Part shown: one piece after another, positions 4,775 to 6,829 of the stretch | Numbering within the stretch: the stretch's first letter is position 1 | Layout of the letters: every line of letters starts with the position of its first letter | From: JBEKJU01 sp050011095 | GTDB taxonomy: Bacteria > Desulfobacterota > Syntrophorhabdia > Syntrophorhabdales > WCHB1-27 | Reading direction: 5' to 3' | Length of the DNA: 6,829 nt | Assembly (NCBI GenBank): GCA_050011095.1 | Contig: JBEKJU010000250.1 | Coordinates: 1 to 6,829 of the forward strand | Translations under genes and position numbers: made by a program | Notes under the pieces: generated by a model | The model's input: only the letters and a program-made list of their open reading frames with translations | Databases searched by the model: none | What the model was told of the DNA's origin: nothing

Positions 4775-5658
4775 ACGTACGCCATGCGCTTGGGTTTAAG
4801 TTGCAGAACTCGGGCGATTTGTTCAAAAGGTTTGTCTCCTATGTGGAACGGGAGGGCGCCTCTACCATTACCACGGAAGTGGCGTTGCGGTGGGCCACGG
4901 AACAAAAGAAGTGTCAGCCCGCCCAATGGGCGAACCGGCTCTCGATGGTACGGATATTCGCCCGTTATATGAAGGCTTTAGACCCGGGGACCTAGGTCCC
5001 CCCTCAAGGCATCCTTCCCTATCGCTTCCGCCGCACGCAGCCCTACCTCTACACCGACGAGGAGATAGCGCGCCTCATCCGGGCGGCCCGGAAGCTCCCG
5101 TCGCCTCTGGGCTTGAGGGCTGCCACGTACTCCACGCTGTTCGGGCTCCTGGCGGTGACCGGCATGCGGATGAGCGAACCGATTGCCCTTGACCGGGATA
5201 ATGTGGACCTCACCAGGGGGATACTCACGGTTCGCGGCGCGAAGTTCGGCAATTCACGCATTGTTCCCGTCCATGCTTCCACGCTGGAAGCGCTCCGGCG
5301 CTACCATGGGCTCCGGGATCGGATCTGTCCACGGGCAAAAAGCTTCTTTGCGTCGGAGGGCGGGGCCAGGTTGACGGTATGGATTGTACGATGGACTTTT
5401 GTCCGGTTGTCGCGGCAGATAGGACTGCGAGGTCAGGCCGAGAGCCATGGCCCGAGGTTGCATGACCTTAGGCACCGGTTTGCCGTTCAGACCCTGCTCG
5501 GATGGTACCGGGCAGGCCTCAATGTCGAGCAGCACCTGCCTGAGCTGAGCGCGTATCTCGGTCACGCCCATGTCAATGACACGTACTGGTATATCTCAGC
5601 CGTTCCCGAGCTTTTGCAGTTGGCCACCCTCCTGCTTGAGGACAAAGGGGAGAAGGTA
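4741..5658 (+). pseudogene. ritB: RitB-like tyrosine recombinase, broken
   Basis: This was the second recombinase of the trio, about 305 residues. The N-terminal core-binding part reads LEEYLNVRHALGFKLQ and ALRWAT, then PAQWANRLSMVRIFARYM. Codon 85 is an in-frame amber stop (4993-4995) between DPGT and VPPQGILPYRFRR, where a Glu codon is likely ancestral. The frame then stays open through the catalytic domain with every active-site residue: Arg143 (VTGMR), Lys168 (RGAKFG), His241 and Arg244 (HDLR), His275 (YLGH) and Tyr284 (DTYWY). Family similarity ends near DKGEK at about 5656. The native stop is lost, and the open frame runs on to 5955 as the antisense of transporter genes. The likely original start has become ATT. 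It follows ritA directly and would have been translationally coupled to it. Confidence 0.85.
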
Positions 5659-5838
5659 ATCGACAGACCGGACTGCTTCGGGAAGAGGGAGGATACCGGT
5701 GACGATCATCAGCGTAGCGCCGACCAAGGCGATGCCGGCCCGGTCCATCCGCAACCACGGAACCTTGCCGAGGGCGAGCCCCAGGTAGGTCGCCGAGAAA
5801 ATGGCGACGACGAGCCAAAGGCCAAAGGTTGGGTTCAA
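5656..5838 (-). pseudogene. ArsB/SLC13-type anion permease, N-terminal fragment
   Basis: These 61 codons are the start of a membrane permease of the ArsB/NhaD/SLC13 superfamily, which moves anions or exchanges ions across the inner membrane. Visible are a first helix (LWLVVAIFSATYLGLALG), the loop KVPWLRMDRAGIALVGATLM typical of the family, and the start of the segment LPLPEAVRSVDY. After that Tyr (5656-5658) the sequence becomes the reverse of ritB, so more than 300 residues are missing. The start is TTG at 5838-5836, with GGGGGAG four bases upstream. It overlaps the TGA of the MFS gene by two bases (TTGA), so the two were coupled in one operon. The element junction at 5656 cuts this gene. 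The specific substrate cannot be told. Confidence 0.7.
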
Positions 5839-6679
5839 CGAACTCCCCCGGCGGAAGTCTCAGCTGAGGCGGGTCGGGTTTCGGGCATCCCGATTGCGAA
5901 GACGATGAGCGCCACGAAAGCGGCGGCGCCGGATGTGAGAAAGGCTGCATTATAGCCGAAATGATCGACGATCTCGCCGGCAGCCAACCCGCTCAGCGAG
6001 GCGCCGATGCCCTGAACCGTGGCAATGGCGCCCTGGGCCAGGTTGAAGCGACAGGTGCCCCACATGATATCTGCGACCACCAGTGGCCCGGCGGCGCCGA
6101 ATATCCCGGCTCCGATACCGTCGAGCAGTTGAACCCCGATCAACCAGGCGCTGTTGTCGGACAGAGTATAGAGCACTGCCCGGACAGGCAGGATAATGAA
6201 CGCGGCCAAAAAGAGAGGCTTCCGCCCCCATCTGTCGGCGGTACGGCCTACCAGCAGCGCAATCGGCAGCATCACCAATTGTGCGGCGATGATGCAGGCC
6301 GACATCATTGCCGTCGCCTCTCTCGGGTATACGGCCGCGAGCTTCTGCCCCACCAGTGGAAGCAGCGGTGCATTGGAAAAATGGAACAGCATGACGCCAG
6401 ACCGAAGATCACGAGCGGCCGCGACTCAAACAAGACCCCATAGCCGACGGGACCGCCCGGGCGATCGGCGTCGGGCTTTCGGTCCAACCCCCTCGCCCTG
6501 TCGAAATCGATGGCATGAGAGGGAATGGACAGCACGGCGATACCCGTCAGCACTGCGAAGACCGGCACCATGAGGAAGACGGCACGCTGCGACAAAAAAT
6601 ATCCGACCGCACCCGCGGCGATGGCGATAGCGACATTGCCGGCATGGTCGAAGGCCGAGTTCCGCCCCATGCGCCGGGA
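5835..6679 (-). pseudogene. MFS transporter, truncated and frameshifted
   Basis: This is a remnant of a 12-helix major facilitator of about 400 residues, a secondary transporter of the inner membrane. From 6670 downward it reads MGRNSAFDHAGNVAIAIAAG and AVGYFLSQRAVFLM, helices 4-6, then a charged loop (DFDRARGLD). It continues in the next frame from MLFHFSNAPLLPLVGQ through the MFS signature VGRTADRWGRKP between helices 8 and 9, and VQLLDGIGAGIFGAAGPLV. One base is missing near 6393-6401, between LVIFGL and VMLFHF. About 115 N-terminal residues (helices 1-3) are absent: similarity starts at about 6679, and the remaining 150 bases of the window do not code for them. The stop overlaps the TTG start of the permease fragment. 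The substrate is unknown; a drug or sugar efflux carrier is possible. Confidence 0.8.
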
Positions 6680-6727
6680 TGGCCGAGGTACTTCACGACA
6701 AGTCAACTTTTGAATCAGAACATTCCT

Positions 6728-6742
6728 CGCAGCTCTGCTGCG
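6728..6742. repeat. Small hairpin near the right edge
   Basis: CGCAG and CTGCG pair around CTCTG, followed on the plus strand by GCGGATGCCTTTT. It could be a REP-type palindrome or a weak terminator. The rest of 6680-6829 shows no coding sequence that I can recognise. Confidence 0.35.
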
Positions 6743-6829
6743 CGGATGCCTTTTCTGTAAACATCGCTATGATCCGCGCCATGGGGTAGAATAGGTGAGT
6801 GAGCGAACATATCTTCAAGCGACACAACA

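Larger units (their letters stand above)
3335..5656 (+). mobile_element. Decayed RIT-like (recombinases in trio) element, incomplete
   Basis: RIT elements carry three overlapping tyrosine recombinase genes, ritA, ritB and ritC, within inverted repeats. Here ritA-like and ritB-like genes are adjacent on the plus strand, preceded by the repeat and crossover-like cluster. No ritC is present: homology to ritB ends near 5656, where a transporter fragment on the other strand begins. No second copy of the left-end repeats appears on the right, so the right end is lost. The left boundary is placed at the first repeat arm next to the interrupted recombinase tail. Confidence 0.6.

Noticed and set aside
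5659..5955. The 100-residue extension of the ritB open frame
   Set aside because: It is the antisense of the permease and MFS fragments and has no recombinase similarity; read-through after loss of the native stop.
1..6829. CRISPR array, tRNA or rRNA genes
   Set aside because: No regularly spaced repeats and no tRNA or rRNA signatures were seen; the TTATNCCGAG copies are irregular in spacing and orientation.

Overview
The window looks like an accessory, decaying stretch of a GC-rich bacterial chromosome. It has one intact gene, glgA on the minus strand. Around it lie broken two-component genes, broken tyrosine recombinases and broken transporters. The sigma70-type promoters, strong AGGAG ribosome sites, receiver-domain style and RIT-type recombinases suggest an environmental Gram-negative lineage such as Proteobacteria, Desulfobacterota or Nitrospirota. 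That placement is inference only; no rRNA or tRNA is present to fix it.

Layout. Positions 6-223 and 424-801 (minus) hold two decayed response-regulator receiver domains. Each is frameshifted and each has lost the phospho-acceptor Asp. Positions 802-1153 hold no convincing gene, but contain a plausible promoter for the second receiver, a long imperfect inverted repeat and a hairpin. Positions 1154-2785 (minus) encode a complete GT5 glycogen/starch synthase with its own promoter and ribosome site; its only oddity is Met in place of the conserved Lys of the KxGG motif. Positions 3051-3333 (minus) carry the tail of one tyrosine recombinase overlapping the head of the next.

Positions 2938-3466 contain six copies of the 10-mer TTATNCCGAG. 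Two of them sit head to head around a 6-bp spacer, the geometry of a tyrosine-recombinase crossover site. A perfect 32-bp palindrome overlaps this site exactly where the left recombinase remnant breaks off. Positions 3509-5656 (plus) are a decayed RIT-like (recombinases in trio) element. ritA has a TGA stop, two compensating frameshifts and a lost catalytic Lys; ritB has an amber stop and a mutated start; the third recombinase is missing. At about 5656 the element abuts the first 61 codons of an ArsB/SLC13-type anion permease (minus). That fragment is coupled by overlapping stop and start to a frameshifted MFS transporter whose first three or so helices are missing (5835-6679).

Together this reads as nested mobile-element insertion followed by decay. 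The least explained and most interesting part is the repeat and crossover-like cluster at 2938-3466. The recombinases beside it would be expected to act on such a site, but all four detected recombinase remnants in the window are now broken.
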